Below are positions 1 to 6,413 of a stretch of 8,185 nucleotides of DNA, one piece after another. The DNA is taken from assembly GCA_016763815.1 (NCBI GenBank), contig JAESTB010000323.1:1-8185 (forward strand), written 5' to 3'. How positions within the stretch are numbered: position 1 is the first letter of the stretch; each line of letters opens with the position of its first letter. This DNA comes from Arenicella sp. Lineage in GTDB: Bacteria; Pseudomonadota; Gammaproteobacteria; Arenicellales; Arenicellaceae. The position numbers were made by a program, and so were the translations under genes. The notes beneath the pieces are model-generated. The model saw only the letters and a list, made by a program, of their open reading frames with translations, made no database searches and was not told where the DNA came from.

Positions 1-558
1 ATCAAAGAATAACCCGCCAACGCCACGTTGTTCGTTTCGATGTGGGAGATAAAAATAATCGTCGCACCATTTCTTATATTTGGGGTAGGCCTGGTCACCG
101 AAAGGCGCACACGCATCAAACGCGGTTTGATGCCAATGCTTAGCATCTTCATCAAAGCCGTAGTAAGGAGTCATATCAAAGCCGCCACCAAACCACCAAA
201 CTGGCTCATCTGTTTCGGCACCAGCGACAAAAAAACGCACGTTCATGTGAGATGTCGGTGCAAATGGATTTCTAGGGTGGATAACCAAGGAAACACCCAT
301 CGCCTCAAATGGCTTGCCCAATAGCTCAGGTCTTTTTAAGGTCGCAGCGGGCGGCAACTTATGACCCATTACATGGGAAAAATTCACGCCACCTTTTTCA
401 ATTACCGAACCACCAGAGAGCACCCGAGTTCGCCCGCCTCCGTTGCCAGTGTGATGCAGCCATTCATCTTCGATAAACTCACTGCCGTCGATATCTGAAA
501 GCGATTGGCAAATGCTGTCTTGTAAATTCTTTAAGTAACTTGAAACTTGATCACGCAT
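1..558 (-). CDS. hemF: Oxygen-dependent coproporphyrinogen III oxidase, N-terminal part (3' end outside window)
   Basis: HemF carries out the O2-dependent oxidative decarboxylation of coproporphyrinogen III to protoporphyrinogen IX in the cytosol, a late step of haem synthesis. The window holds 186 codons of a family that is about 300 residues long, so roughly the last 115 are missing to the left. The translation follows E. coli HemF closely: a GGGGRxRV-like glycine stretch near 38-45, VNFSHV near 58-63, FEAMGVSLVIHP (84-95), PTSHMNVRFF (101-110), WWFGGGFD (121-128) and KKWCDDYFYLPHRNEQRG (162-179). The four invariant histidines known in E. coli as H96, H106, H145 and H175 are present here as H94, H104, H143 and H173. 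The start is an ATG at 558-556 that matches the family N-terminus. No clear ribosome binding site precedes it. It lies 17 bases after the tsaC stop, so translational coupling is likely. Confidence 0.97.
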   Translation of the reverse strand, partial: MRDQVSSYLKNLQDSICQSLSDIDGSEFIEDEWLHHTGNGGGRTRVLSGGSVIEKGGVNFSHVMGHKLPPAATLKRPELLGKPFEAMGVSLVIHPRNPFAPTSHMNVRFFVAGAETDEPVWWFGGGFDMTPYYGFDEDAKHWHQTAFDACAPFGDQAYPKYKKWCDDYFYLPHRNEQRGVGGLFFD

Positions 559-575
559 AAAATTATTTATTAGGT

Positions 576-1124
576 CTATCTAAATTGTTGGCCGCTAATG
601 GCATCACGAATGGTTGATGCCTGAGTGGCATTGCCTACTGGTGCATCAACAATAGAGTCTAACTGGTCAGCAAACTCTCGGCTTACATCAGCGGCGGTTA
701 GTAAGGCATCTTGGCCGTGCCGATTGGCACTGGTTGACACAATTGGGTGATCAAGTTCACGACACAAGGACAGACACACTGGGTGATCTGAAATACGCAT
801 CGCTATGCTCGAATGTTTACCCCTAAGCCAGTTCGACACGCTCGGTTTGGCCGGGATTACCCATGTGGTCGGGCCTGGCCACGAGTCAGTAATTTGCCTT
901 AAGCGCGCTAGGTCTTTGAGTTCGGCGTAGCATGACACTTGCTCTAGGCTTGCGGCTATTAAGATAACACCCTGCTCCGCCTTACGCTGCTTTATATCAA
1001 GCAACCGAGCAAGTGCCCCGATATTTCGAGGGTCGCAACCGAAACCAAAACAATACTCGGTGGGGTAAGCGATAACGCCACCACCACGAAGCGCGGTGAC
1101 GGCGTGTTTTATTGAGGCATCCAA
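576..1124 (-). CDS. tsaC: L-threonylcarbamoyladenylate synthase (TsaC/YrdC)
   Basis: TsaC makes threonylcarbamoyl-AMP from threonine, bicarbonate and ATP. This is the first step of the universal t6A37 modification of ANN-decoding tRNAs. At 182 residues the protein is the short TsaC form without the Sua5 extension (E. coli 190). Visible motifs are YPTE (20-23), FGCDP (27-32 region), KQR (45-47), SWPGP (81-85), the MRISDHP segment (109-115), STSAN (130-134) and STIRD (170-174), all in family order. The start is a TTG at 1124-1122: an in-frame TAA lies three codons upstream, and the N-terminus then matches the Pseudomonas and E. coli lengths. An ATG at 1120-1118 is out of frame. The Shine-Dalgarno match is weak. 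The gene is followed after 17 bases by hemF on the same strand, a gammaproteobacterial arrangement in which aroE often comes next. Confidence 0.96.
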   Translation of the reverse strand: MDASIKHAVTALRGGGVIAYPTEYCFGFGCDPRNIGALARLLDIKQRKAEQGVILIAASLEQVSCYAELKDLARLRQITDSWPGPTTWVIPAKPSVSNWLRGKHSSIAMRISDHPVCLSLCRELDHPIVSTSANRHGQDALLTAADVSREFADQLDSIVDAPVGNATQASTIRDAISGQQFR

Positions 1125-1253
1125 GGTGCTTTACTTACCAAGCAATCTACATCTAAGGAGATCGTTAGCGACAAATACACAACTCATTTTAGAATAAATT
1201 TCGGGATAATCAGGCTACGTAGTTTAAAGCCATGCGATCAACAACGCTATCGC

Positions 1254-1295
1254 AAATTAAATAAAACCTAGGGTTTGATCAAGTCCTGAATCAAA
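1254..1295 (-). terminator. Possible weak terminator after the second DUF547 gene
   Basis: Just downstream of the stop at 1304, the minus strand carries a TTTGAT/ATCAAA inverted repeat (1295-1290 with 1279-1274). Overlapping it is a small hairpin, AAACC-CTA-GGTTT (1276-1264), followed by the T-rich run TATTTAATTT. The stems are short and AT-rich and the two are mutually exclusive, so this is only suggestive. If it works, it would separate the DUF547 genes from tsaC-hemF. Confidence 0.25.
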
Positions 1296-1303
1296 GCGTA
1301 GAT

Positions 1304-2197
1304 TTACTCGCTACTAGCTCCAGAAAAGGCAAGATCAGACTGAGCATCAAACGTATTTAAATCCCAATTATAGTCAAAGCTAATTCGAGACAAACCGTCC
1401 ATCGCTTGACGCATCGCATCACTTGTGTTCTCACGTATGTAAGCCAGCACAGCACTCCTATTTTCGCCAAAATCCGATGCATACCATTCGAACACGGAGT
1501 TCAAGACTAATAAATTACCTTCAACTCGTACGGCTTTAGGGTGCTGCATAAATTTAGCTTTAGCTTTCTCTAAAAGCTCTTCGTTATTATCGCCGGTAAA
1601 TGCAGTTTTTTGAATGTTAGCACCACTAAGAGCGCCCGTGCTAAGAACAAAGTGAACCCTAGGATCTTTCCAAATCGGACGCAAAATACCATGCTGAATA
1701 TCATTTAAGCTGATTTCTTGCATCAGTAATTCGGCCGCGTCTCGCTTCAATGCCCTAGATTCGACCCCACCGTTCTTCAGTCTATTGATCGCTCGGCGTG
1801 AGCCAGATTCATAAGCACTTACGATCTTATCAACCAAAATCGCGTTATATAGATTTATCCAAAAGGCCTTTGCTTCCTCACTATTGAGTTGGCGAGGCTC
1901 CAATTTTTGCAAATAACCAAGATAATTCTTGAGTTTAGTCGCGTCACTAGGCGTTACCGAAGAGTAGTCAAAACGATTGATTCCGCTCGGGTGCTGATCA
2001 TCAACGTAGGCGGTTAATATATCTTGCCAGCCAGAATGATCTACCTGCATTATACTCAATGCCTCTCGATCGTCCCAGAATTTAATTAATTCTGACTTAG
2101 GCGCCGCGCTAACGATTGGCGTGTAGACAAAAGAAAGTGTTATAAAAGCTAAGACATTTACCCAAAATTTGCCCTGTCTTTTTGTGAAATAAGGCAC
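1304..2197 (-). CDS. Exported DUF547 protein, divergent copy lacking the conserved Cys pair
   Basis: This 297-residue protein is of unknown function. An N-terminal signal peptide is visible: basic KRQGK, then a hydrophobic stretch (about residues 12-28) ending in a VSA-A type cleavage site near 31, so it should be periplasmic. The rest aligns end to end with the neighbour at 2421-3245: NRFDY (74-78), FWINLYNA (112-119), SLNDIQHGILRPIWKDPRVHF (163-183) and EWY-x-x-DFG. Where the neighbour has NCASIGCP, this copy has STGALSGA, so both Cys and the Pro are replaced (Thr187, Gly192, Ala193). The FGPWDK segment is also gone. I chose the GTG at 2197-2195 because a perfect GGAGGA lies 7 bases upstream; an ATG at 2224 would add nine residues but has no binding site. 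It is probably a tandem duplicate that has diverged, yet it remains open for its full length. Confidence 0.88.
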   Translation of the reverse strand: MPYFTKRQGKFWVNVLAFITLSFVYTPIVSAAPKSELIKFWDDREALSIMQVDHSGWQDILTAYVDDQHPSGINRFDYSSVTPSDATKLKNYLGYLQKLEPRQLNSEEAKAFWINLYNAILVDKIVSAYESGSRRAINRLKNGGVESRALKRDAAELLMQEISLNDIQHGILRPIWKDPRVHFVLSTGALSGANIQKTAFTGDNNEELLEKAKAKFMQHPKAVRVEGNLLVLNSVFEWYASDFGENRSAVLAYIRENTSDAMRQAMDGLSRISFDYNWDLNTFDAQSDLAFSGASSE

Positions 2198-2204
2198 AGT
2201 TTCG

Positions 2205-2210
2205 TCCTCC
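2205..2210 (-). promoter_or_regulatory. Strong Shine-Dalgarno that sets a GTG start
   Basis: The minus strand reads GGAGGA, then 7 bases, then GTG (2197-2195). This is the best ribosome binding site in the window. It argues for the GTG over the ATG at 2224, since the site would otherwise lie inside the coding sequence. Confidence 0.75.
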
Positions 2211-2281
2211 AATATGGTTACCATAGAGCTATTATTTATTATATTTGCAAAGAGGGTATGTTAGACAACCAAACAAAACGA

Positions 2282-2322
2282 CCTTGCTACCCCAAGGCCC
2301 AAAGCTAGACAAAACGTCTAGC
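2282..2322 (-). terminator. Pair of hairpins between the two DUF547 genes
   Basis: On the minus strand, about 100 bases after the first DUF547 stop, there is a perfect 7-bp stem (GCTAGAC/GTCTAGC, 2322-2316 with 2310-2304, 5-base loop). A 5-bp stem CCTTG/CAAGG (2297-2293 with 2286-2282) follows, then a T-rich stretch containing TTTTGTTT. This could be a terminator or attenuator that lowers readthrough into the second copy. The U-tract is interrupted, so confidence is modest. Confidence 0.35.
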
Positions 2323-2420
2323 AATTGCTTACCACCTTTACAATACCAGTATGGAACTTTTCTTAGTTCTTTAACAGCCCATCTGGAGCGAAACAGCCTT
2401 AAGGCCATGATTAAACTAGC

Positions 2421-3245
2421 TTAAGGCCGATTCAACTTCCAGTCATACTGATATTCGACGCTAGTAATATTATGAGTTTCGCCACTCACGTGCCTATAGC
2501 GACGTATATAGGCCATTATTTCAGATTCATTAACACCGAAATCATCACCATACCAATCAAAAATACTTGATAACGTGACCTTCCCCCCCCTTATTTCTAC
2601 GCCTCGGCTATGGTTGATAAAATCTAATGAGGCGGCCTCCATCAATTCATCTGAGTTAGCGGCGCTAAACGCTTTATCGATCAAATTTGGGCAACCAATG
2701 CTGGCGCAATTTACCGCAAAATGTATCCGTGGGTCTTGCCAAATTGGTCGTAAAATTTCATGTTCAATATCGTTCAAACTTAGATCTTGGTTTTTCACCT
2801 TCACCAGGTTTTTATCCCACGGGCCGAACGGAGAAGTTAAAAAGCGAATACTCCGAATTGACTCAATCGGATACTCTTCTAATACGACGCGAACCGTGAG
2901 TGCATTATAGAAATTTATCCAGTAGGCCAACTGCTCGGCCCTCGAAAGCAGGTGCGGATCAATTGCTTGCAAGGCATCAAGATAGTCATTCAGTAGTCGG
3001 CGATCAGATTTTTTAACAGCGGCGTAGTCAAAGCGATTGACCCCAGAAGCATGCTCAGCATCTAAGTATTTATCCAGAATTTCTTGCCACGCTTGATGAG
3101 AAACCTCAGTAGTACTTGTTTCATCATGCGTCATCCAGAATTTTTGAATCTTCGAGTCTGGAGCGGCGACCGCTAAGTTAATAGTGGCTCCTAGAGCAAG
3201 CAATACAGCGATATTGGCAAGCCAATTTAAATAATGTAACTTCAT
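2421..3245 (-). CDS. Exported DUF547 domain protein, canonical copy
   Basis: This is a 274-residue member of the DUF547 family (Pfam DUF547), whose biochemical role is not established. It has a clear signal peptide: MKLHYLNW, a hydrophobic core at about 9-24, and an AVA-A cleavage site near residue 27, so a periplasmic location is inferred. The domain spans roughly 60-240, with NRFDY (70-74), YWINFYNALTVRVVLEEYP (108-126), SPFGPWDK (138-145), SLNDIEHEILRPIWQDPRIHF (156-176), NCASIGCPNL (179-188; Cys180, Cys185) and FDWYGDDFG (229-237). All the family hallmarks are intact. The start is an ATG with a modest AAGAGA-type site about 7 bases upstream. The gene lies 118 bases downstream of the flavoprotein gene on the same strand, so it may be cotranscribed with it or have its own promoter. 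A run of eight G on the coding strand (2590-2583) lies within codons for RGG (219-221). Confidence 0.92.
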   Translation of the reverse strand: MKLHYLNWLANIAVLLALGATINLAVAAPDSKIQKFWMTHDETSTTEVSHQAWQEILDKYLDAEHASGVNRFDYAAVKKSDRRLLNDYLDALQAIDPHLLSRAEQLAYWINFYNALTVRVVLEEYPIESIRSIRFLTSPFGPWDKNLVKVKNQDLSLNDIEHEILRPIWQDPRIHFAVNCASIGCPNLIDKAFSAANSDELMEAASLDFINHSRGVEIRGGKVTLSSIFDWYGDDFGVNESEIMAYIRRYRHVSGETHNITSVEYQYDWKLNRP

Positions 3246-3363
3246 ACTTTTTTCTCTTTTATTCTCCCTAAGCAGCAGAGTGATACTGAGTTTGCCTTTA
3301 AATACCCGGCGTTTTCTGCTTACGAGCTAAGATGAATCATAAGAATTGGGCAAGGAACTGAAC

Positions 3364-4803
3364 TTAACTGCGGCGCCAAGTGTGGAATTTCTCAACCCAT
3401 TTCAACAGGCCGTGCGGCTGATTTTCACGCTTCCAATTACCAGCAACGAATTTGTTTGCCTCAGCCATACTTGGGTATAGGTGGATTGTGCCTAAAATTT
3501 TATTCAAACCAAGGTTATGTTTCATCGCCAATACATACTCAGCGATTAATTCGCCGGCATGGCTAGCAACGATGGTCACCCCTAGAATAGTATCTTTTCC
3601 ATTTTTCGGAGTCAGTACCTTTACAAACCCATGCGCTTCACCATCGGCAATAGCACGATCTAAATCATCAATTCCATAACGAGTAACCTGAACCTCGATT
3701 CCTTTCTCTTGTGCTTCTCGCTCGCTCAAACCAACGCGCGCGACTTCTGGCGCGGTAAAGGTGGCCCATGGAATCACTCGGTAATCAACTTTAAACTTTT
3801 TAGCAAAACCAAATAACGCATTTACCGTTGCGTACCAGGCTTGGTGAGACGCCGTATGAGTAAATTGGTATGGGCCTGCGATATCACCGACGGCAAAAAT
3901 ATTCGGTACGTCTGTGCGTAAATATTGATCCGTCTCGATGGTGCCGTTACGACGCAATTTGATACCCAATTTCTCCAGCTCCATACCATCACTATTGGCT
4001 TTTCGACCAACCGCAATTAGCACGTTATCGAACGGAATTTCAACCACGCCATCGCCTGTTTCACAATGCAGAACCTTGCCGCCATCATTAGTGAATTTAA
4101 CCGCTTTATGGTCAGTTAATACACTGATGCCATCTTTTTTAAACTTGTCAGTGATTAACTCCGCAACGTCCGCGTCTTCTCTACCCATCAGCTGACCCAT
4201 CATTTCGACCACGGTGACCTGTGAGCCCAACTTGGCAAATGCCTGGCTCAACTCGCAGCCAATCGGCCCGCCGCCAAGCACTACAAGCCTCTTAGGTAAC
4301 TCGGTGAGCTCCCAGACATTGTCAGAGGTTAGGTAGTCTATATCTTGCACGCCTTCAATCGGAGGTACAAACGGGCGCGCACCTGCGGCAATGATAATGC
4401 TTTTAGTGCGTATGTCTCGATCGCCAACACGCACTGTGTACTGGTCTATAATTTTAGCTTCACCAGTAACACACTCAACACCAAGGCTGGTAAATCGCTC
4501 GACCGAGTCATGTGGCTCAATGGTTTCAATAATCTTATGCACACGTTTCATCACCTTGCTGAAAACCGGTTTGACATCGACCGCTTCGATGCCAAATTCT
4601 TCGGCCCGCCCCATCAAACTAGCGACTTTAGCCGACCGCAAAATTGCTTTACTTGGCACACAGCCAGTACTCAAGCAATCGCCACCCATTTTGTGACGCT
4701 CGATCAAGATAACTTTTGACTTAACCGCCGCGGCAATTAGAGAACTAACCAAACCGCCAGAGCCGGCACCGATTACGACTAAATTTGCGTCATATTTTGC
4801 CAT
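3364..4803 (-). CDS. FAD-dependent pyridine nucleotide-disulfide oxidoreductase (MerA/Lpd-like, substrate unknown)
   Basis: This 479-residue flavoprotein has the full class I disulfide reductase layout. It has an FAD-binding GAGSGG (12-17) with the acidic residue E35, the redox-active CLSTGC (Cys43 and Cys48) followed by VPSK, an NAD(P)-binding GGGPIG (177-182) with E200, an FAD motif AVGD (304-307), and a C-terminal dimerisation domain. Lipoamide dehydrogenase has HAHPTxxE at the active site of the partner subunit. Here the motif is HLYPSMAE (441-448), with Tyr443 in place of the catalytic His and Glu448 kept. The MerA C-terminal vicinal Cys pair and N-terminal metal-binding domain are both absent. 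Automatic names such as mercuric reductase or dihydrolipoyl dehydrogenase are therefore doubtful, and no 2-oxoacid dehydrogenase genes lie nearby. The start has TAGGAG 7 bases upstream, overlapping the stop of the VTT-domain gene, which points to coupled expression. Confidence 0.93.
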   Translation of the reverse strand: MAKYDANLVVIGAGSGGLVSSLIAAAVKSKVILIERHKMGGDCLSTGCVPSKAILRSAKVASLMGRAEEFGIEAVDVKPVFSKVMKRVHKIIETIEPHDSVERFTSLGVECVTGEAKIIDQYTVRVGDRDIRTKSIIIAAGARPFVPPIEGVQDIDYLTSDNVWELTELPKRLVVLGGGPIGCELSQAFAKLGSQVTVVEMMGQLMGREDADVAELITDKFKKDGISVLTDHKAVKFTNDGGKVLHCETGDGVVEIPFDNVLIAVGRKANSDGMELEKLGIKLRRNGTIETDQYLRTDVPNIFAVGDIAGPYQFTHTASHQAWYATVNALFGFAKKFKVDYRVIPWATFTAPEVARVGLSEREAQEKGIEVQVTRYGIDDLDRAIADGEAHGFVKVLTPKNGKDTILGVTIVASHAGELIAEYVLAMKHNLGLNKILGTIHLYPSMAEANKFVAGNWKRENQPHGLLKWVEKFHTWRRS

Positions 4804-4810
4804 GGTTATG

Positions 4811-4816
4811 CTCCTA
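4811..4816 (-). promoter_or_regulatory. Shine-Dalgarno overlapping the upstream stop codon
   Basis: The minus strand TAGGAG contains the TAG stop of the VTT-domain gene (4816-4814) and the GGAG binding site for the flavoprotein ATG 7 bases on. This stop/SD overlap is direct evidence for one transcript and coupled translation of the two genes. Confidence 0.8.
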
Positions 4817-5494
4817 CGCTTGTCGGCGTTGTCGAAGGACGTTCAAGATGTATTTTGAAATGATGGGCAACACTCCTAAAGCAACGAAAGAAGCAATCAA
4901 TCCAGCGGAAGCTATATCACCAATCGAGTTTATCGATGCGAGTTGCGTCCCTGCGTTTACGTAGACCACAGTTCCAGCCAACATCCCCAACTGACTCGCC
5001 CAGTAGAACGTAGTAGGCTTTAACTTAGTCAGTCCAAGGACCGAATTTAATACGACAAATGGTAATATAGGAACCAATCGCAATCCAAACACATAGAATG
5101 CGCCTTCTTTTTCGATACCCGCATTCATTCCAGTCAAACGATCTCCAAACTTCTTCTCGATGCTATCGTGAAATAGGAATCGGGTCAGTATGAAAGCAAT
5201 AGTAGCGCCAATTGAACTAGCGAACGACACTACTATAGTACCTGTTACAGTGCCAAATATAGCGCCGGCAGCAAGTGTTAAAGGAGTCGCAAAAGGAATT
5301 GATAGCGCAGCCATGGCAGTATAAACGAGAAAAAAGATAGCAATAATCAGAAATGGCTTATTTGCATATAGTTCACTAAGCGCCGATTGCTGTGATTTCA
5401 AATAATCTAATGTGACATATTCTTTTAAATCAAAGAAAAAGAACGCGGCAATTAGGGCTGCTATAACCGCCGCTAGGATAAGTTTTGTTTTCAT
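4814..5494 (-). CDS. TVP38/TMEM64 family (VTT domain, DedA superfamily) inner-membrane protein
   Basis: This 226-residue polytopic membrane protein has predicted hydrophobic segments at about 5-21, 48-68, 72-105, 135-157, 164-184 and 195-218, including re-entrant-like stretches. Family hallmarks are AAGAIFGTVTG (75-85, glycine-rich) and GLRLVPILPF (137-146, the R-x-x-P-x-x-P-F signature), followed by NSVLGLTKLKP (150-160). The basic tail RQRRQA fits a cytosolic end. DedA/VTT proteins are linked to membrane lipid handling; some are undecaprenyl-phosphate or phospholipid translocases or scramblases, but no substrate can be read from this sequence. It is the first gene of the minus-strand block and is coupled to the flavoprotein gene. 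Pairing of TVP38-type proteins with such flavoproteins recurs in bacteria, from my general knowledge. The ATG at 5494 has no strong binding site. Confidence 0.92.
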   Translation of the reverse strand: MKTKLILAAVIAALIAAFFFFDLKEYVTLDYLKSQQSALSELYANKPFLIIAIFFLVYTAMAALSIPFATPLTLAAGAIFGTVTGTIVVSFASSIGATIAFILTRFLFHDSIEKKFGDRLTGMNAGIEKEGAFYVFGLRLVPILPFVVLNSVLGLTKLKPTTFYWASQLGMLAGTVVYVNAGTQLASINSIGDIASAGLIASFVALGVLPIISKYILNVLRQRRQA

Positions 5495-5631
5495 ATTATT
5501 ATTTACTTTAAGTTAGCCTTACAAGAGCCGCCGCTTATCGCGTGACTTGCTCTGGCATTCAACCTCAGGGCTCTTTTCAAGACCCACCATAACAGCCTTT
5601 TCTTTCGGGCAAACCTATAGATTCGCCACTT
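5495..5631. promoter_or_regulatory. Divergent intergenic region (VTT-domain operon / PPTase)
   Basis: These 137 bases separate two genes pointing away from each other, so both promoters are expected here or just inside the genes. On the plus strand a CTATAG-like -10 lies near 5613-5618 without a convincing -35. On the minus strand, AT-rich sequence sits right before the ATG. No operator-like palindrome stood out. The assignment comes from gene orientation rather than from motifs. Confidence 0.4.
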
Positions 5632-6405
5632 ATGATAGAAAAACTTGGGCAAAATTTTAACTGGAATCATGCATCTTTGCAGGATTTTCCGTATTTGGCC
5701 GCAGACGAACTGCATTTATGGTGGCTTCCTCTACATCTCGACCACACTCAGTTGAAGCCTGCCCTGCATTTATTGAGCGATATTCAGCGCGATAAGTATC
5801 ATCGGCGAGCGACCGCACAGCTTAAGCAAAACTATTTAGCTGGCCGCTACTATCTACTAAACCTTCTTGCCGCTTACACTGAGCAGGCTCCGAGTGAAGT
5901 GCGGTTAAGTTACAGCCGATTGAACAAACCGAGCTTAAGTGATCCGTCGTTAGCGGTGGAATTTAACTTCACTGACACCAATGGCTACGGAGTGTTTGCG
6001 TTTAGTCGAGGCCGGCAAGTGGGTGTCGATATAGAGAGCCGCGCTAGAAAAATCAACTTTAAGGCAATAGCCGATCGGCGATTTACCAAACAAGAGCTCG
6101 AATTTGTGTATCAGAATGGCGAGTTAAATACCCAGCGATGCCTAGCCATCTGGACGCGTAAAGAAGCCTACGGCAAGGCGACGGGGCTAGGCATTAATTT
6201 CAAAATGAACCAACAAAATCTTTACAGCGCTGAGAATGATGCTCACCAACATACTTTCCTAGACAGCGATGGCGAACCTTGGCGTTGTTTGCAATTGCAG
6301 CTTGGTGAGCAGATGATTGCCAGCGTGGTTCATCAACAGCACCAAGAGTTGGCGGTAAAATCATTCAAATCTTTAACTATCGATTCGAGTGATGCTGAGC
6401 GTTAA
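5632..6405 (+). CDS. Sfp-type 4'-phosphopantetheinyl transferase superfamily protein
   Basis: The predicted role is to transfer the phosphopantetheine arm of CoA to a carrier-protein serine (ACP, PCP or an aminoadipate-reductase-type partner). At 257 residues it is the two-lobed Sfp/Gsp length rather than AcpS length. Motifs in order are a KxxYLAGRYYLL helix (65-76), LNKPSL (97-102), FNFTDTNGYGVFAF (111-124), VGVDIE (130-135; Mg ligands D133 and E135) and WTRKEAYGKATGLG (174-187; E178 completes the metal site, K177 the CoA site). The usual S-H after FN is T114-D115 here, so a residue that often contacts CoA is changed. The ATG is the only in-frame ATG near the N-terminus, but no Shine-Dalgarno is visible. 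No carrier-protein, NRPS or PKS gene is in the window, so the substrate is unknown. The gene converges on the DUF218 gene with 8 bases between. Confidence 0.93.
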   Translation: MIEKLGQNFNWNHASLQDFPYLAADELHLWWLPLHLDHTQLKPALHLLSDIQRDKYHRRATAQLKQNYLAGRYYLLNLLAAYTEQAPSEVRLSYSRLNKPSLSDPSLAVEFNFTDTNGYGVFAFSRGRQVGVDIESRARKINFKAIADRRFTKQELEFVYQNGELNTQRCLAIWTRKEAYGKATGLGINFKMNQQNLYSAENDAHQHTFLDSDGEPWRCLQLQLGEQMIASVVHQQHQELAVKSFKSLTIDSSDAER

Positions 6406-6413
6406 CTCAAGGC

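Noticed and set aside
28..324. Plus-strand open frame of 98 codons
   Set aside because: It lies antisense to hemF, whose translation matches the family residue by residue; the plus-strand product has no recognisable features.
2397..2428. Repeated CTTAAGGCC near the first DUF547 stop
   Set aside because: Two copies of nine bases, one lying in the stop region of the gene, do not make a repeat family and have no further structure.
2575..2910. Plus-strand open frames opposite the first DUF547 gene
   Set aside because: Shadow of a well-supported coding sequence on the other strand.
3269..3322. TAAGCAG/CTGCTTA inverted repeat before the first DUF547 gene
   Set aside because: A 7-bp repeat with a 40-base spacer is easily found by chance; there is no U-tract and no known operator match.
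4345..4719. Plus-strand open frames opposite the flavoprotein gene
   Set aside because: They are antisense to conserved FAD- and NAD-domain coding sequence and carry no domain of their own.
3364..5494. Mercury resistance (mer) locus
   Set aside because: The flavoprotein lacks the C-terminal Cys pair, and there is no merR, merT or merP gene; the neighbour is a VTT-domain protein.
5503..5715. Minus-strand 70-codon frame upstream of the VTT-domain gene
   Set aside because: It overlaps the start of the PPTase on the opposite strand, has no binding site or family resemblance, and its basic composition looks like chance.
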